A DNA stretch of 64,000 nt, taken from NCBI GenBank assembly GCA_024734495.1, contig JALMQS010000411.1, forward strand, positions 1,649,725-1,713,724, given 5' to 3'. Below the pieces are notes generated by a model. The model did no database searches. It had not been told where the DNA came from and worked only from the letters and a program-made list of their open reading frames with translations. A program made the position numbers and the translations under genes. Positions 32,901 to 44,761 of this stretch are shown piece after piece. The DNA is from Forficula auricularia. Taxonomy: Eukaryota; Arthropoda; Insecta; Dermaptera; Forficulidae. Every line of letters starts with the position of its first letter. The first letter of the stretch is position 1.

Positions 32901-33234
32901 AAATTTAATTACAAAAATACAAACTACTTACATATCTAATAAAGATTATTATTATTATTATTTATTTGGTCTGGATAGCGCAACTCATTTGTCTCTTAGC
33001 AAATTTATTACAATTACATACAATATATTTATATCGTACAATAAAATATTCATCATATTTTGATTAAAAGAGGATTATTAATCGTAATATTTCTTTTGGT
33101 ATTTAATTAAATGTTACACCTTTTATTTGTAAACTTTTTTTGTTTAAAAAAATATATTTAATGATATTATCTGATGCTGTTGTTTTTTTGGTCAATATAT
33201 CGAGTCCGTTAAGGTATTATAGTATTTAATTAAA

Positions 33235-33700
33235 ATCCTCTACTGACTCTCATCTCTACGAATGAAGAAGAAGAAGAAAAAAGCCCATCCAGGGTAGTTC
33301 TTGAGATGGTATGGGATGGATGTCCGGAGTAGGGGTGTTGAGAGTGGCAGGGATGGTTTGAAAGGGCCTTGCCATAGTTGAAGAGAGAAATGTTAGTTAA
33401 TTTGGGCTTGAGGGATAAACAGCCGGAACAAACTTAGTGAAACGAACTGAACCGAAAGCAGGGCGGCGAAGGGAGGAAGGTCGGGGGTGGTGGAGATGTA
33501 CGTGGGGAGGGTGGAGAGGTAGAAAATTGTCCCTCGGGAACAACGCCTAAACACTTTTCAAATTAAATTACAATCCCACCCTTTTTCAACCCTATCACTC
33601 TGAAAACATTCCATCCCACTTGCATCTGTACCATCATCACAGCTTGCCTCCACCTCTAGATATACATCTATCTTCAATATTTCAAAGAGGAAATCAATGA
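33235..33700. other. G+C-richer non-repetitive island
   Basis: After a short GAA repeat (33262-33280) the sequence becomes G-rich on the plus strand (GGGCGGCGAAGGGAGGAAGG near 33460), then C-rich (33570-33660). No open frame with motifs is seen. It is possibly a regulatory element or an untranslated exon. Confidence 0.3.
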
Positions 33701-33839
33701 GGGTGTCCACTGATTGATATGAATAAACAATACCTATATATTTGATTCAAAAGATTTTGTTTTGCCTAGAATAGCAAAGTTGTTGATTCATAAAGAGAAA
33801 TCTATGAAGTTGTCCTCTGCTTGATGCAAACAAACATAT

Positions 33840-34620
33840 GCATATTTATATGTTGCAGTAAAAAACTGTTTTTAGTAAGAACGGGTTCTTACAAAATATT
33901 TAAAACCCGTTTCACTAAATATCTTTGTGGCAACTAAAATTTACTGATGTTGGTTTTTTTTTTTATAATGATATTGATACAAGAAGAAGTTGCACTAAGA
34001 ACGTACAACCTCTGAAGTCCGTGGTGGACCCTTGAATCGTGAAGATAAGGGGAGATTTAGGGATTGGGTAGCAGTCAAAGGTATCTGTGGATGCCGGTCT
34101 TGAAAGATTGAAGATTATAAGTACAGAGGCTTTATTACTAAAGAGACCGCGGATGTTTGTATAATGGAGGGTTAGCTTGGATATGATAGGGGGTGGGTGT
34201 GGATTATTTGAGGTGATAATCAGATGTAATAGAATAGAAAGAATAGGAACCGGAATCACAAGTTAGACAAAGAAAATTCATTTTGGTTCAAAGCTCTAGA
34301 ATCTTTATTTATGATATTCCGCTTCATTTTGGGTGTTTATTTTCAAAAATATTTATTTAAACGAATTTATTAATATCAAAAATTAGAAGCGAAGTTGTAG
34401 AGGATCTAATTTTTCACATTTTTCGTTTAAATATATTTGAAAATAAACACCCAAAATGAAGCGGAAAGTCAAAATTGAAGATTCTAGACCTTTGAACCAA
34501 ACTCAACCAACATTAGTAAATTCTAGTTGCCACAAAGGTATTCAGTGAAACGCGTTTTATGTTAACTAGAACCCGTTCTTACTAAAAAACGGGTTTTTAC
34601 TGCAACATATAAATATATAT
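33840..34620. mobile_element. Fold-back element carrying an internally deleted LINE
   Basis: The ends TATGTTGCAGTAAAAAAC and GGGTTTTTACTGCAACATA are inverted, with arms continuing through GTAAGAACGGGTTCT and TTGTGGCAACTA...TTTACTGATGTTGG. The centre holds a second inverted repeat (34278-34510, with CATTTTGGGTGTTTATTTTC) and, inside the left arm, the LINE derivative at 33958-34260. A related copy without that insertion is at 51625-51880. Confidence 0.65.
33958..34260 (-). pseudogene. Internally deleted LINE: start of endonuclease fused to 3' end
   Basis: On the minus strand the frame starts in LINE 5' sequence and encodes KLTLHYTNIRGLFSNKAS, the N-terminal strand of a CR1/jockey-type endonuclease. 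It then jumps to the ORF2 C-terminal and 3' untranslated sequence (the segment giving STDTFDCYPIPKSPL and the TTCACGATTCAAGGGTCC tail) and ends in an A-run. Nearly the whole of ORF2 is missing with both ends kept, which makes it a short non-autonomous derivative. Compare 56520-56640. Confidence 0.65.
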
Positions 34621-34637
34621 CTCATTTATTTGTTTGA

Positions 34638-34672
34638 GACTATAGTTTCGAAGACTTGACCTTCATTATCAG
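34638..34672 (-). ncRNA. Hammerhead-like motif, family 2, first box mutated
   Basis: On the minus strand the order is CTGATAA (34666-34672, G to A in the box), a stem GAAGG/TCTTC, GAAA (34646-34649), C-TATA-GTC (34638-34640). A second, more decayed copy in the opposite direction begins CTGATGA at 34830 and ends CTATAGTC at 34864, with GAAA changed to GTAA. The pair forms another inverted arrangement (34625-34880). Confidence 0.45.
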
Positions 34673-35560
34673 TCTTTTTAATTAGAAATATTTTATCTAT
34701 TATTTCTCGTTGGTTCAAAGACTCGTTTGTGTGGCTAGGTTGTTATAACAACAAAATGAATTTTTCTATATCAAATCGTATAATTGGACCCATAAGAAAT
34801 AACAGATAAAATACTTATAATTAAAAAGACTGATGATGAAAGTAAAATCTTGGTAACTATAGTCTCAAACAAAATATATACATATTATTTCATATTTGGT
34901 ATATTTATGACTATATGTGCTTATTTGCATCAAACAGAGGACAACCTCATTGATTTCTCTTTATATACTTATATAGGCGACGTGGGTTTTCATCAAAATT
35001 TCCCCACAATTAAAAAATTTAAAAATGATTGAAATGTTACAAAAATACATTGTTGTAAAATGGACATGGCTCTGAGAGTGTTCACTCGATGCCCAAATTG
35101 TAATAATAAATATATAAGTAATTTTAAATTTGGTAAGTAAACAATTATGTTCATCATAGCTATATAGTTGCTTTATATTTCATTTTTAAATCAACTATTT
35201 TTAATAATTTTCATTGAAAAGGAGAGAATTTCTCCCGAAACGTTTGGATTTTTAATGAACGTTTTGACATTGCTTTTTTGAAACAATTGTAATTATTGAA
35301 TATGAAAAACAAACAATAAATTATATACCTATATATCATTTATTTGTTTGAGACTATAGTTTCGCAGATTCACGGATTAATATGACATAGAAGGGACAAA
35401 GTGAAAGTACTTTTATAATTTTGAATTAGAACTTCTCAAAGTGTGAAAATTTAATACATTCACATTATCAATTAATGATATTTGTATAAATGCAAGTAAA
35501 ATAAGAAAATGATAGAAAATATTTGTTTCCCTAATTTTTAATCATTTAATTGTGTTTCGA

Positions 35561-35850
35561 GGCAACTGAGGGTTCAGTGGGTAGAGTGTTGGGTCGCTTA
35601 CTCGATGATCGCTGGTTCGAGACCGAGTCTCGGCAGATAGATATTTGCAGTCGCTTCCTCTTGGAAAGTAATGGCAACCTACCAAGAGTATAATTTCCAA
35701 GTAACCTCTCCAAATTAGCCGTTCGGAAGCGGCGTTAAAAAGTAGGTCCCGTATATCTGTGTAAAAACAACTAAAACACACTCAGCACAGGTATATGTGG
35801 AGAGGCGCCGACGCTCGTTTCGGGTATGACAGTCTAAGAAGAAGAAGAAG
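35561..35850 (+). mobile_element. tRNA-derived SINE, full length
   Basis: A perfect 13-bp duplication AATTGTGTTTCGA (35548-35560 and 35851-35863) bounds the element. The head is tRNA-like with an A-box region GGTTCAGTGGGTAGAGTG and B-box GGTTCGAGACC. A body of about 200 bp, unrelated to tRNA, follows (GCAGTCGCTTCCTCTTGGAA, then GGAGAGGCGCCGACGCTCG), and the 3' end is a GAA microsatellite. It would be transcribed by RNA polymerase III from the internal boxes and moved by a LINE. The reading frame on the opposite strand is not a gene. Confidence 0.88.
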
Positions 35851-36059
35851 AATTGTGTTTCGAAAAAATTAAATTAATTTATGATAGATAGCTGAAAAAA
35901 TACTTCCAGATCAACCTGACTATCATTACTTTAATATACAAAAAATAAAAATGTATATAATTCCGAGTATTTGCAAAAGAATTCACTGCCGTAATTTTAA
36001 TCCTTCAATTTTCTCGATGAATTTGCACTTATTTGAAATCTCCCGGCTTTAATGAAGCG

Positions 36060-36310
36060 TAAATCTATCCATTACTTCGGGGTGGGTCCGGGGGGTATAA
36101 ATGCAGAGGGTGCAACGGGGCGTCGTTAACGACTGCCACCCACCCCTCTGCGAAACATACATATCAACGTTTTCCTCCTGGCTGCCTTCAATTTCCACTC
36201 AACGCTGACGATGTCTTCGTACTCAACTTTGTATTTTGAAATAGTTTTAATATTTTATCTTATCGCTGACATTTTTAATGCACCTCCATCTCAAATTTGC
36301 GTCTGAAAGA
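36060..36310 (+). promoter_or_regulatory. Candidate core promoter in a G+C-rich island
   Basis: A sharp rise in G+C surrounds a TATA box in GGGGGGTATAAATGCAGAGG (TATAAA at 36097-36102), followed about 30 bp later by GTCGTTAACGACTGCC. An ATG at 36211 opens a 31-codon frame (MSSYSTLYFEIVLIFYLIAD onward) with a hydrophobic, signal-peptide-like stretch, ending at a TGA at 36304-36306. No convincing splice donor precedes the stop. It might be the first exon of a secreted or membrane protein, even of the Ig gene, but that link is speculative. Confidence 0.3.
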
Positions 36311-38380
36311 AATATAACCACACTCAGGTGAATGTCGAGATAACGGAGGAAAAAATGAAAATAAATAAATATCATTATAATGACCGAAATAATAATAATA
36401 AAAAAAAATCAATACTAATAAGGTGTGAGTGGATATGAATTTAAATTTATTTTATTATTAATCAATAATATTTTTCTTTTTGATAATTATTAAGAAAAAA
36501 AATATATAAATAAAAAATTGAGAAGTCTATGGAAAAATAGAACAAAACGTGATTTCAGAGTTTAAACACTTTATTTAAAATTAAATGATTTTCCCTACAG
36601 TAGCACTAGCAAATATGAGATGCATTTATGTAAATAAATGCTAATATTTCTATCAAATATATAAATATGTAAAAAGAAAGAATTTATTTGTTCAAAAACC
36701 AAAATCTACTTTTCGAAAAGCTAAAGAGCTGAAATTTAACATGCAACTTATGGACGAAATTAAAAAATCTAAAAATTATAAAGCAGTAGATACATTTAGT
36801 GATTTTCTTTATTTCTTGTTAAATAGATATACTGATATATTGTTAGGCATTTTTTTATTAAAAAAAGACACAAAGGATACCGTTTAGGGTCCGAAAAAGC
36901 GAAAAATCCTAAAAGTCAATCAAAACCAGACTTTTGATTTAAAACGATCACAAAAAAATTATTCGAACGAAAAGATGTGTAATTATTTATTTTTTTAATA
37001 TTTTTATATTTAATTTTTTTATAGATAAACCACTAATGATTTAACAAAATTATCATTGTTCAACCGGAACTATTTTTTGACCTAGTTGTACGCTTCGCTC
37101 GTTAACCTCGCAAGGAAGCATCGCTTCCCTGCAACACCACTATAAGCCTTCCATTTATTACTTATTTAATTATTTTTATTTGTTAATTATTATAATTTGT
37201 TTACATTGTAGACATTTTCATTCTCTTAGTATGATTTTGGAAAAACAATCAGATTCAGATGAATATTTAGGGTGGATTTATAATCAAAAATAAAAATAAT
37301 AATAAAAAATATATGTTTTTATATTATTCCAAAAATAATAACTACTCAATCGTTCACATAAACTCACCTTGCTATTTACTATTATTTTTTACACAGGGCG
37401 TAATGGAAATAATCTGTGCCGCCTGAAATGTGGTGGAATATGCAACCAATTTGAACGCTCTGTTTTGCGGGTTGTGCCATCAGGCGCTAAACATTAAAAC
37501 TTGTTTTAAAACCTTTAAATATATATTTTTGAATATTAACATTACTACTGAATTCGAAATTGCTATTTTTTGATATTTACGAATTCAATAAATTATTTAG
37601 AAGAATTTGAAATTCAAATGACAAAATTGATTTTTGACTCTCTCTTCAAGTTAAACCAATTTTGCAATTGATTTTAATTAATATAATATATAATCTATTA
37701 GATTTTTCATGAATCAAAAAATCAGGTTCGAATTTTGTATTTAATGAAAAAATTGTAATAGATCGGGATCTTTAATACACTGTTTCTTCAAGTAAGAATC
37801 ACGACGCCTTGTAATTAAGTTAAATTACTGAGATGAAGAAGATCTAATTTGTTGATAACCTCATTATGTGCATTATCCCACAGAACGTAGATGTAATAAA
37901 TATTAATTTTGTTTATTTAGATCGTTACTATTGAGCGAGAAAACTGTTCTTTGAAAATAAACATTTACTACATACTATTATTTGGAACTTGGATTCTTTA
38001 TTTGTCGGTTCCTCGGTCTCGGTAGTTAAATTTTGATTCACTTCTAGTAACTCTATTTTCTTGAAATTTTATGCACTTATATATTTGCAATGTCAGTAAA
38101 ATAATTCATTTTTCACCTAAACCAAAATCAAATTTTAAAAACTATTATAGATGAATTTAAACTATAGTCAATAAACACCTTTTTAGTTCAAAATACACTA
38201 AAAAGAGAAAAGTAATTTTTTCTTTAATATCCCAAAAATCTTCACACTTGCATTATTAAAAAATGGTGCTTTACCATAAAATTAAATTAAAATAAAGATG
38301 TTTTTATTTTTGGTCATCTGAATTTGGAAATTTTGCAGTTGCAATTTTGCTCAGCACCCCTTCGCTGTCAAATTGGATAA
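36311..38380. other. AT-rich non-coding stretch
   Basis: No supported gene or structured repeat seen. Confidence 0.4.
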
Positions 38381-38389
38381 AAGTCGAAC

Positions 38390-38610
38390 AAGCGCTTTCG
38401 CCAACTCTTTTATCCCTATGACCTCCAGAGACTGTAACTCAGCTCCCAGCCAACATCTTTCACGCGACTTATAACCTTCAGCTATTTAAGACCCGTATCC
38501 ACAGATACCTTCGACCCCCGCCCAACCCATAAAATTCTTTCTTCTTCTTTTCACGATGGAGGGGCCAGCTCAGGCCTTTAGGGGCTGCACCTTTTTGGTG
38601 TAACTCCTTC
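38390..38610 (+). pseudogene. LINE 3'-end fragment
   Basis: The plus strand gives a diverged version of the SRDWNSLP...NLQLFKTRIHRYL C-terminus (here ATGACCTCCAGAGACTG to AAGACCCGTATCCACAGATA) with frame breaks. The 3' tail CACGATGGAGGGGCCAGCTC is the same tail as on the minus strand at 56520-56640. Only the last ~60 codons and the tail remain. Confidence 0.65.
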
Positions 38611-39452
38611 TCTCATCATTATCATTAAAAAAAAGTAGAATATATAGTAGGTATAATTTCTACTTTAAAGTACATTTTTTAAATAAAATTCTCTTACTTT
38701 TTTAAAATATATTTTTATAATAAATTCCCTAGACAAAACTTGTTACTTCACTATGCTCATTTTTATGCATGAGATTTGAATAGTGACTCCCGGATAAAAC
38801 CACATCATAGAAGCGTATCAGCTGTCGATTTCCCAGTCGTGCTACTTTCATCCCACTGGAATTGATTTACATTGTTGCTATAAGCATAATAATTTGGTCA
38901 AAAAAGGACAGTGCTGAATTGACAATAATCAAATTAATGTTAAAATATATGTTTAAAATCTATTTCACACATTTCGAAGTTTCAATTTCCCCATGATAAT
39001 TGGAATAGTTTGTGAACACAATTAGGTATCACTTAAAAATGACAGTTGCTCTCTCTTTCTCTCACTGCCTATTTTTACATCCTTAATCACAAAAAATTTC
39101 TCTCAAAGTTCAATTTAAAATATGTTTAGCCAGCATATAATTATATTATTTTTACCATGGAGCTATGAAGGAAGTTGAATCTGGTAAAGTTAATAAGAAA
39201 ATAAATAAAAATGATGGCGCTGGAATATTTAATTGTTTAATTAATTAATCAAGGCCTACGCTGCGAAAAATGAATGAATGATATGAAATTTCATTGGACT
39301 TTATTATAAGGAGATGTAAATAATTGTATATTCGTATGTTGTCTCATTTTAAATTTGTATATATATGTATGTGTGTGTTGTGTGATCGAGCTTTTTATCA
39401 ATGTTCTGTACAAACTGATGGAGTCGGCACATTGGTGGGGGAGTGGTTTCCA

Positions 39453-39490
39453 CTGAGGAAGAGATGCTGAGAAAGCTCTCGAAATATTTG
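39453..39490 (+). ncRNA. Isolated hammerhead-like sequence (weak)
   Basis: CTGAGGA (39453-39459) is followed by AGAG...CTCT and GAAA (39481-39484), so box I, a 4-bp stem and box II are in the right order. Stem III and a clear GUH site are missing (GAAATATTTGG follows). No inverted partner was found. It may be a decayed monomer or chance. Confidence 0.25.
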
Positions 39491-39539
39491 GAATAATCAT
39501 TTGAAAAACAAAATAAATTACTGGAAATAAGCAAATTCA

Positions 39540-40235
39540 GTTTATTTATCCTAACAATAAAAAAATAATCTTTTCTTCGTTCCCTAAATTTGAAATAAAT
39601 AAAAATGTCAAAAGGTGAAGCTAAAAAGCCATCATATCGCTCCCTAGTTAGTGTAGTTCTACAAGAGAGGACTCTTGTTTAGTAGCTTAACTTGACGTTT
39701 CTGATGGAAATTTCTACTCATACTTACATCAAGCAATCAAGTCTCAAAACTTGTAAATTTATTTATTATATTGTTTTGATATTAATGTATGAATTATTTA
39801 GATTTAATATATAATACAAAGCATAACTGAGGCTTCTACTTGTAGAAATGGAAATCTAGTTAGAGTTCGTGAAAAAATTCGAATTTGATTTTTCGTAATT
39901 CTTTAACTTTCAAGGTTCTCTAAGTTCAAAAATTAAATTTAAATAATTATAAGTGTGTGTGTTTGTGCTACCAATTGTACCCATAATTATAAAGCTTAAA
40001 AATTTCAAAATTATTTTTTAAATAGGTACTTTATTCCAATAGATTTTAATTTTTTTTTACTTTGTTCAATTGATAAAAATATATTTGTAGAATCTAAACA
40101 AAATCTGGATTAAAATACTCAAAAAAGGTGGTACAATTAAAAAAAAAAAAAAATTGGATTACATATATTAACAAATGGTCTTGTGTAAAACAATTTATTA
40201 AAATTCTTCCAGAACTTAAGTGACTTGATTTAAAT
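39540..40235. other. AT-rich non-coding stretch
   Basis: I see no supported gene here. It ends at the left terminus of the fold-back element. Confidence 0.4.
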
Positions 40236-40318
40236 TTTTTGTTAAATTGAAGGGTTGTTTTTGTCACAAATATAATAAAACAATAATTTCACTAATTATT
40301 TGAATTATTTAATTGATA

Positions 40319-40363
40319 AACTATACAGTTTCGGTCACCACTGGTTGACCATCCTCAGTAGTT
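40319..40363 (-). ncRNA. Hammerhead-like motif, family 1 copy K
   Basis: On the minus strand the order is AACTA (40359-40363), CTGAGGA (40352-40358), stem GGTC/GACC, GAAA (40329-40332), C-T-GTA, then TAGTT (40319-40323), pairing with AACTA. Only the stem II loop differs from the copy at 450-494 (AACC for GACC in the loop). All proposed paired positions are unchanged. Confidence 0.5.
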
Positions 40364-40859
40364 CTAAAATTAAAATTAAACATTTTATTTACATTTTTTT
40401 CTTTTTATAGAGAAATATATAACACAATAAATATACAATATTTTGAAATCATACATACATCTCGTTCAAAAACCGGAATTTGTCATTTCACATGAAACAT
40501 TCATTCCCAAATCTTCAATACAGACACAATACACAATTCATTACATTCAACTGTATATAGCAACAATTTATAAAAACATTTCTCACTGAACCAGAATCTA
40601 TTTTGAATTGATGATTACATTAAATATTCTTTTCAATTTTATTTTTTCCCTAATTATCAATTAATTAAAAAACCCATTATAAATAATCTATTCCAGAAAT
40701 ACATTATAAGTTAATTTATTCTTTATTTTTTATTTTTTATTAATGAAATATCAATATATACATCTCCTTATTACTTTTTCTTATAAACTTAATACCTGTT
40801 CAATCAATACATTAAACCAAATCAACACTTTCACAACAATGACACAATGATAATTTTAG

Positions 40860-40904
40860 AACTACTGAGGATGGTCAACCAGTCGTGACCGAAACTGTAT
40901 AGTT
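40860..40904 (+). ncRNA. Hammerhead-like motif, family 1 copy L
   Basis: AACTA (40860-40864), CTGAGGA (40865-40871), stem GGTC/GACC, GAAA (40891-40894), C-T-GTA (40897-40899) and TAGTT (40900-40904). Two loop bases differ from copy A, and the stems and boxes are identical. Confidence 0.5.
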
Positions 40905-40999
40905 TATCAATTGAATAATTCAAATAATTAGTGAAATTATTGTTTTATTATATTTGTGACAAAAACAACCCTTCAATTTAACAATAAAACAATTTAATC

Positions 41000-42380
41000 A
41001 TTTTAATAAAAGCTTCATTACCAAGGTTAAAAGAAACACAAATTTAAATTTTTAAAATAGAGTCTTTTTATAATATTTGAAAAAAGTGTCGTTTTGAAGT
41101 AGCACTTTTGTCTTCTAGCTTACAAATGTCTCTAATTACAAGGACCTTCGAACTACCTAGGCTCGACTCACCATTACTCTACTGTAAAGATTATACAAGA
41201 TCTAATAATTTGGACTAAAATATAACTATGATAAATTGTTTTTACATTTGTTAATGGAAATTTATCCCTTAATTTTGTATTTCTAATAATATTCAAAATT
41301 CGAATTAAGGATACTGGCAATCTTGGTAACATTCGTGGTGGTGGCTTGAAAATGGTTTCGATTTTTTTTATCTGCTGGCTTAAGACATAGTACTAAAGCT
41401 GAGAAGAGCTGAGAGATTGGAATTCAAGCAAGTTTGTTTTTACTGCTTTGTTCTCTGCTCATATATGTTTTAGGCTGAAAACATAGTAAAGTGGAGAGAA
41501 AAGAAGTGAACAAAGCGGTGAAAACAAACAGTACTTTATTATAAACGAGTTGAACATTGAATTTTATTAAAAAAAAATTTGACACTATCTAATATACTTT
41601 CATCATAAAGGCTCTTCTCCCAACACTATCTTCATGGATGAAGCGGATGCGCCGTAAAAGCAATTACAAGTGAATTGGATTTAATATATAAAGATAAATC
41701 CAATTTTCTTTTCATTTTTTACTTATTTAATATTAACATTTACATCATCTTATTTTTCGAAATTTTCATAAGAAAAGTTTGTTTTCTTAGTAATTAAAAA
41801 AATAAATAAACAAATAAATAAAATCAAAAACAAAGAATTGTTCTTACTGTTAAGTTGTTGTTTTAAAACCTGACACTCACTACCACCAGTCCACCAGCAT
41901 TCCAATAAAGTATTTACATTTCAAAAGAATTCAAATAAAAAAGTAGAAGACAGAGAAAAAGAAAAGATGTAAACTTTTATAAATTAACAATTTACCAATT
42001 TACTAAAGTATATATTTATATTTTATTGTACTTTAGTGTATATAGCTATATAAGATATATTACTTAATATTTTTGTTCTTTCTCCTCTTACTTTTCGATA
42101 TATATATATTTTTAATTTAACTTAAACTTTTACAAAAGGGCAGATTGTTCGAGAGTTTTGGGGGCGGACAGAAATGGTGGTCCGAAAAGAGTATGGGGTG
42201 GAGGTTGTTTTATACTATTCTGAAAGTCAAATCTTTCTGTACATCAAAGCTTATTTCTAGACTATCTATGTGTGTGTTATTAGTTAATTTATTTGTTAAA
42301 AGTTTCAAAGGGAGGCTGAACCTATTTTCTATGATAAAAAGTAATTAATAATCGACATGCTCTATTTAAATGATAATATT
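41000..42380. other. AT-rich non-coding stretch
   Basis: No supported gene seen in this interval. Confidence 0.4.
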
Positions 42381-42384
42381 CTTT

Positions 42385-42458
42385 AGTGTTCAATCAATCT
42401 TTAGGACAAATTCTAAGATTTTAGAGGAAATCTTGGAATTTATCCTAAAGATTGATTG
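42385..42458. repeat. Hairpin
   Basis: TTCAATCAATCTTTAGGA and its reverse complement (TCCTAAAGATTGATTGAA) face each other about 30 bp apart, with partly complementary sequence between them. It is possibly a remnant of a fold-back element. Confidence 0.5.
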
Positions 42459-42759
42459 AATTCTTTCTCTTTTAAAATACTTATTGGTTAATCTGAACCC
42501 GAGCTGATTTTTGAAAAACATTCCAACTATTTTCAAAAAAAGATGCTCAATTCTTTAGTTTTTTATTCTTTAGTGATTTAACGCAAAAATTAACTCAATT
42601 ATCAAAAATAATTATTTACAATATTTTTTTGTAATTTTTTTAGCTATTTTAAAATTATTTAAATTTAGGATTGTTTTCTTTTATGTTGAAAAGTTTTCTT
42701 AAGGCTGGTTATTGTCGGTACATGGACTTGAAATAAATTTGAAATTACATTTTTAAACT

Positions 42760-43200
42760 GTTGCTACGTTTCGCAGTATATTTTTCTGCTTCCTCGGGCA
42801 ATTTTTAAACTTGACCTCCTCGTAATAAGTAATACCTATATAATTCATTAGACCATATGTCGATCACAATTAAAACAATTATCACAGCAAAACAATATAA
42901 CATCCTTTCATTTTTTTCTTACTCTTTTTTAAAAAACACAATCGTTTACAAGGCTTAACTGATACAGATAACAATATTATATTAATTAATATTGTTATCT
43001 GAACAGTTAAGGCTTGTAAACGATTGTGTTTTTTAAAAAAGTAAAAAGGAAAGGATATAATTGTTTTGCTGTGATAATTGTTTTAATTGTGATCGATATA
43101 TGTATGGTCTAATGGGCTATATAGGTATTATTTATTACGAGGAGGTTAATTTTAAAAATTGCCCGAGAAAGCAGGAATATACTGCGAAACGTATAAAAAA
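42760..43200. mobile_element. Fold-back element with hammerhead-like remnants (family 6)
   Basis: Arms of about 200 bp are inverted around 42980 (TTAATTAATATTGTTATCTG). Both outer ends carry a GCAG/CTGC stem directly followed by GAAACGTA, on the minus strand at 42764-42775 and on the plus strand at 43179-43190. Where box I is expected the sequence is CCGAGGA or CCGAGAA rather than CTGAGGA. The layout is the same as in families 1 to 5, with a changed first box. Confidence 0.6.
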
Positions 43201-43209
43201 TATGAGACA

Positions 43210-44245
43210 CTCTTCCATACCTATGTGATTTATTTATAAAGATTTTTTTTTTAACAATAAAAAATTCTTAAATGAAAATCAATGAATGTCGTTTTGTTTT
43301 TTTGATATTTAATTATTTTCTCAATGTAATTTGTAATAAAGATAGAAAGAGAGATAGAGAAAGGAATAAGAGAGAATAAATTAAATAATATCGAATTGAT
43401 TTGATTACGTTTGATTGTATCCTATTTCTTTTTTATTCACTCTTTAAAATGGAATATTATTAAAATTGGAAAATTTGCTATCAATGGGAATATTTTTTTA
43501 TTAGAAAAGGAAATTTAATTTGATTCCCAATATAGTTGTCTGAAATGAACCACTTTGCTTAGCTTATTGACGTTTTAATTTTCTACTTTTACTTTTAAAA
43601 CTGGAGATCACCTGCTTAGGAAGGTCGAAAGTCCAGGAAGAGACCAGATTTATTATACATAAGTTACACCCACACACATATGTATAATATATACCTACTC
43701 AAAAGCATTAACAGAAGTCAGTAATGGAATTATTCAGTTTATAAAAAAGGCTTAGAAAATAATGAAAAAAGTCAGCCTGCATACCAAGAAATAGGTATAC
43801 TTGAGATTTCGTTTTTATTTGTTTTTGATAAGGAGGGAATGAGTGAATTTGTGAATTTTTTATATAATTTTAAATGAAGCTACTTTTCTCACCTCTGATC
43901 ACTTAAAAATCACCATTTTAGTCACATCCTTATTTTAAAATGAATTTAATAAAAAAAATAGCATAGTTGTTCTTAAAGAGATAATGCAGAGATACCTCAA
44001 ACAGCATGATCAAAAAAATTAATAAAGAGAAAATAAAAGACTTTTACTTGCGGCGACCGGCTAAAAACTGATCCCTACATAGAAGACAAGATTTAATAAT
44101 AGTATTGTAAATGGCTGAAGGACAATAAAGCCAAAAAAAAAAAAAGACATCATATTTTCAACAATGTTTCAAATGTGATTTTACTCAATTATATTTTGGT
44201 TACTTTTCATGTAAATTCAGTTTTCATTAATGTTCCAATTGATCT
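43210..44245. other. AT-rich non-coding stretch
   Basis: No supported gene or element seen. Confidence 0.4.
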
Positions 44246-44249
44246 ACTA

Positions 44250-44501
44250 TATCGTCACCTTAGAGTGTAAACCTGCTAACTCCATTTTTTATCATATATG
44301 ATATATTAATACTGTTCGAAAGAAAACGAGATGAACCATCGTCCAAATAAAACTGCTACTTAAAATTACGATCGTAAGTTGTAGAAAAAAAATGTGATAA
44401 ATAGTTTTTTCCATAACAATAATATTAAATTTTTGTTTTTTCTTTGCCCTGTAAAATTTCCTTGTTGTAAGATAGCAGGATTACTCTCTAAGGCGACGAT
44501 A
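44250..44501. mobile_element. TIR MITE, TATCGTC family, copy 2
   Basis: The ends TATCGTCACCTTAGAGTG and ACTCTCTAAGGCGACGATA and the whole body are homologous to 9555-9810. TA is kept on the left (44248-44249), while the right side has TG. The first and last ~10 bp are shared with the neighbour at 44762-45020, whose interior differs. Confidence 0.8.
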
Positions 44502-44761
44502 TGAAATGTTATTAAAAAAAATGGGAAAACATTCAAGAACACACTAAATTATCGAGAAAGGAATTCCTAGATGGCTTAGAATTAGAGTTCTTAATATTTT
44601 TCATACACTAGTAAATTCTATAACCAAACATTCGGAGGCTTCATAGGCGAAAAGACATCCCCTATAATTTCATAGTTGTTTAATATTTTCCGCACTGACA
44701 AATAGAGAATTTCTTCAGAAACTTTTCAATTTCTAATAACTGTTTTGAGATTGTTTTACTA

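Larger units (their letters stand above)
40240..40990. mobile_element. Complete fold-back element with hammerhead-like arms (family 1)
   Basis: The outer ends GTTAAATTGAAGGGTTG and CAACCCTTCAATTTAAC are inverted. Each end leads inward through GACAAAAACAACC and AATTATTTGAATTATT to a hammerhead-like motif (40319-40363 minus, 40860-40904 plus). The left arm extends further in, to about 40765, matching 1-571 in reverse. The ~490 bp centre is unique and AT-rich. There is no open frame. No clear target-site duplication was resolved. Confidence 0.7.

Noticed and set aside
35215..35260. GGAGAGAATTTCTCCCGAAACGTTTGG resembling a family 4 motif (shown here as its stem and second box)
   Set aside because: The first box reads ATTGAAAA, and flanks do not pair, so it is at most a decayed copy.
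35542..35781. Minus-strand open frame over the SINE
   Set aside because: It is a by-product of SINE sequence. The tRNA boxes and duplication explain the segment.
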